Positions 61,645-64,000 of a stretch of DNA of 64,000 nt are shown here, in pieces. Source of the DNA: Silurus meridionalis (taxonomy: Eukaryota; Chordata; Actinopteri; Siluriformes; Siluridae); the NCBI RefSeq assembly GCF_014805685.1, contig NC_060893.1:12673773-12737772 (forward strand), read 5' to 3'. Both the position numbers and the translations under genes were made by a program. Position 1 is the stretch's first letter. Each line of letters begins with the position of its first letter. The notes beneath the pieces were generated by a model that saw only the letters and a program-made list of their open reading frames with translations, was not told where the DNA came from and searched no databases.

Positions 61645-61703
<59 letters not shown>
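61641..61703. repeat. (CT)n(GT)n compound microsatellite
   Basis: CT run 61645-61659 passing directly into GT 61660-61703. Confidence 0.94.
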
Positions 61704-61706
<3 letters not shown>

Positions 61707-62539
61707 TGTTTGTGCTAATCTTTTACAGAGAAATCTTGGAACAAAAGCAGATTATGAGATTATATAAAATGCACCAAGAATAAATGAATAAAGCAAATAA
61801 TACATAGATAGAAATGAGCTGTGATATATTCAGTGGTCAAAGTGGATCTGCGGATTTGTTTTCAAGCTGCTTAGCTGAAAGCAGCACGGACAAAGACACC
61901 GAAGTACGATGATGTCTGCCAGCTGTGAAATTTGTTCCAGGAGGATGAAAGGACTGAGGGTGAGTCTAAACATTTTCAATGAAATTCAAATGGGAACCCA
62001 TCACCTGTCTGGCTTAAGGCCCAAATGGATATGCAAGTGCACTTCTTGAGTGTAAGCTGCTTAAGTGTATTTGCATTGCACACAATGCGCTTCCTTCTGA
62101 CAGCAAGGCAGGTGAGTATGTACACTCGTGGGTGGTTTTCCACTACACATTCAAAAAACAAATAGTGGTGCAAATAGGAAACTTAGGGTTCTAGATATGA
62201 ATGACTGGGACTGTAACATTGACTGTGAAAGTGACTTCATCCTCATTACAATGTGTAACAATAACATTAGTTATGGTGGCATTAGTCATTGAAACTTGTT
62301 GATTGTATATCTACCTATATTAGCAAAAGTTAATTATTTTTCCAAGGAGACATTTATTTTGTGTGCCTACATATTTTCTGCCAGCAGAACATTTTCAGGT
62401 TTCTAGATATTACAGCTTTTTTACATAACAGTTCTAAAAGTTCCTACAGTGTTGCTGTAACATTTAGCATTTTCAGCATTTGTCAGGCACCATTTGTTCA
62501 GAGCAATTTTCATGTATCCTTTACAACTGAGCATTTATG

Positions 62540-62640
62540 CTGCCACTGCTGGGTTAAGGGTGGTTTGGCAAGGCTGGGATTTGAACACATGACCTTCTGA
62601 GTAGGAGTCCAATATTTTTAACCACTTCACTACCACTATC
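62540..62640 (+). repeat. SINE-like interspersed repeat, partial copy 4
   Basis: Keeps GCTGGGATTTGAACACATGACCTTC and AACCACTTCACTACCACT from the 3' half of the 14085-14304 family; the 5' half and the GGGCCTTGCTC core are lost. Confidence 0.6.
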
Positions 62641-63424
62641 TTTCCAAGAACATTGGAAAAATACACATTTCAAAGTGTAATGCTATTAGGATAATGTAAA
62701 ACATTTTTTAATGTTAGTGTTCAATTACCTAGGAAATTGGAACATTAATAAACAGAAAACTAATATTTTGTATGATATTTGCTGCACAATCATGTACAGA
62801 TGCTTCCTCACATCTCTTTCATCTCGTTTATTGTCTGTTTACCGCTTCCCATGTGTTCTCGTTTATGTAGATTTTTGTTTTTGCTCACAAAACAATGTCA
62901 GTGGAGAGACTGGAGACATTAATTGTATGTGATTGTATCTGTGTATGGCATCCTGTAAGGAATCTTATAGTCAGTTTTCTCAAGATAAACTTTGGCTCCA
63001 GAGATTACAAGTTACTAAAGATAAATGAATGAACAAAATCACGTGTGCATATGCAGTTCTATTAGTTCTAGCCCTTTAAGTACCATTGGTTAAAGATGTA
63101 GTACTTTAGGTATCAAAAACCAAGCACAGTGTTCATGTTCCAACTGTTCGGCTATTAAAGCAGGAAACACTAGATTTAGAAACACAGAGTAAAACACACA
63201 AACCTCTCACTACAGGTAGAACTACATAAAAATGAAATAAGACTCCCTATCTAGATCTGTTGCTCATTTTTGTGTTTCACTTGTCACTGTATCTCTGCAT
63301 GCCTGTGACAAATAGAAGATGAGCAAGACAGATGGAGAGGGAAAGACTGTCTACATTCTGACCAGTAAAGAGATTTGTCAAGCTTTTCTATTTATATACT
63401 AAATCTATCATTCATGCTTTTCAG

Positions 63425-63425
<1 letters not shown>

Positions 63426-63468
<43 letters not shown>
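63426..63468. repeat. (GA)n microsatellite
   Basis: About 21 perfect units. Confidence 0.94.
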
Positions 63469-63469
<1 letters not shown>

Positions 63470-63699
63470 AATGAGAACATGTATACACACAGGCTGCACC
63501 AGAAGAGTCAAATAGAGGACGTTCAAATGTTACACAAAATTAAGTTTATCAGCAAGGACACAGAAATGTTGTTGAAGGTGATTTTTGCTGAATTCACTGA
63601 GAGTGAAAGGATTAACATGCAGTGTTCACCAGCTGTGAATATTTAAACACTTTATAATCAAAAATACTTAAAAGGTAAAATTATATTTGACTTTACATT

Positions 63700-63706
63700 A
63701 CACACA

Positions 63707-63767
<61 letters not shown>
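63700..63767. repeat. (CA)n microsatellite
   Basis: About 32 units with one T interruption near the start. Confidence 0.95.
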
Positions 63768-63768
<1 letters not shown>

Positions 63769-64000
63769 ATCAGGTAAATGTGTTGAGAGCCGAGAAAAAT
63801 CATGACCACTCAACAGATCTGTCTTTTTTACTCTGATAACTTTTGAAATAAATAAGATGGCTTTTAATCTAGACATTAGAGACTTTGATGTCTGAGTAAT
63901 GTTAATAATAATAAATATCTGTAAATGGAATTTTGCATACAAAAGGTGGACGTGTGGTGCCAGGCTTTGAACTGACACTTTACCTTTCGACTGCTATGTT

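Larger units (their letters stand above)
51211..64000. other. upstream flanking DNA of trim44
   Basis: No host exon with recognisable homology. It includes the repeats listed here and an unassigned tract (about 53.6-60.8 kb) with scattered short coding-like frames on the minus strand. 61.8-63.4 kb appears ordinary. Confidence 0.5.

Overview
This is AT-rich, repeat-dense vertebrate DNA, almost certainly from a teleost. Dinucleotide microsatellites are long and frequent. Tc1/mariner and pogo/Tigger-type DNA transposon relics, an L2-type and an RTE-type LINE, and a tRNA-Glu-derived SINE are all of kinds familiar from bony fish. The SINE-like repeats resemble those I know from otophysan fish (catfish and relatives), but this placement is tentative. 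There are no long intact ORFs, and the one gene I can support is split by introns.

The window is dominated by one minus-strand gene, a trim44 orthologue. Five coding exons join in frame: 46944-46435, 44449-44372, 38013-37699, 30504-30482 (a 23-nt microexon) and 4388-4310. Together they encode a predicted 334-aa protein. It has an N-terminal zinc-finger module, a short acidic linker, a B-box, and a coiled-coil-type C-terminal half, which is the layout of TRIM44 (a RING-less TRIM protein). A splice acceptor just upstream of the ATG (exon starting at 46963) suggests a non-coding first exon. The best candidate lies near 50956-51120, beside ETS-type and ISRE-like motifs that could form the promoter. 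A 3' UTR probably runs down to about 3370.

Layout: 1-3370 is intergenic or downstream DNA with a 34-bp minisatellite. 3370-4388 is the last exon. 4389-30481 is a 26-kb last intron that begins with an antisense L2-type LINE only about 80 bp from the exon and also carries SINEs, MITEs, Tc1 relics and many (CA)n tracts. 30505-37698 holds a CTCF-like motif, a Tc1 relic and a pogo element nested inside a Tigger-type element. 38014-44371 has an RTE LINE 3' end and very long (GA)n and (AT)n/(CA)n tracts. 44450-46434 has a second copy of the nested pogo family. 46964-50955 has an inverted/direct repeat cluster and a Tc1-type non-autonomous element. 51.2-64 kb is upstream DNA with a palindromic Tc1-type element. 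It also contains a 53.6-60.8 kb tract with short coding-like pieces that I could not assign.

No tRNA, rRNA, CRISPR or prokaryotic-type feature is present. The main points of interest are the reconstructed trim44 structure and microexon, the possible interferon-responsive promoter, SINE/LINE tail sharing, and the nested and palindromic transposon structures.
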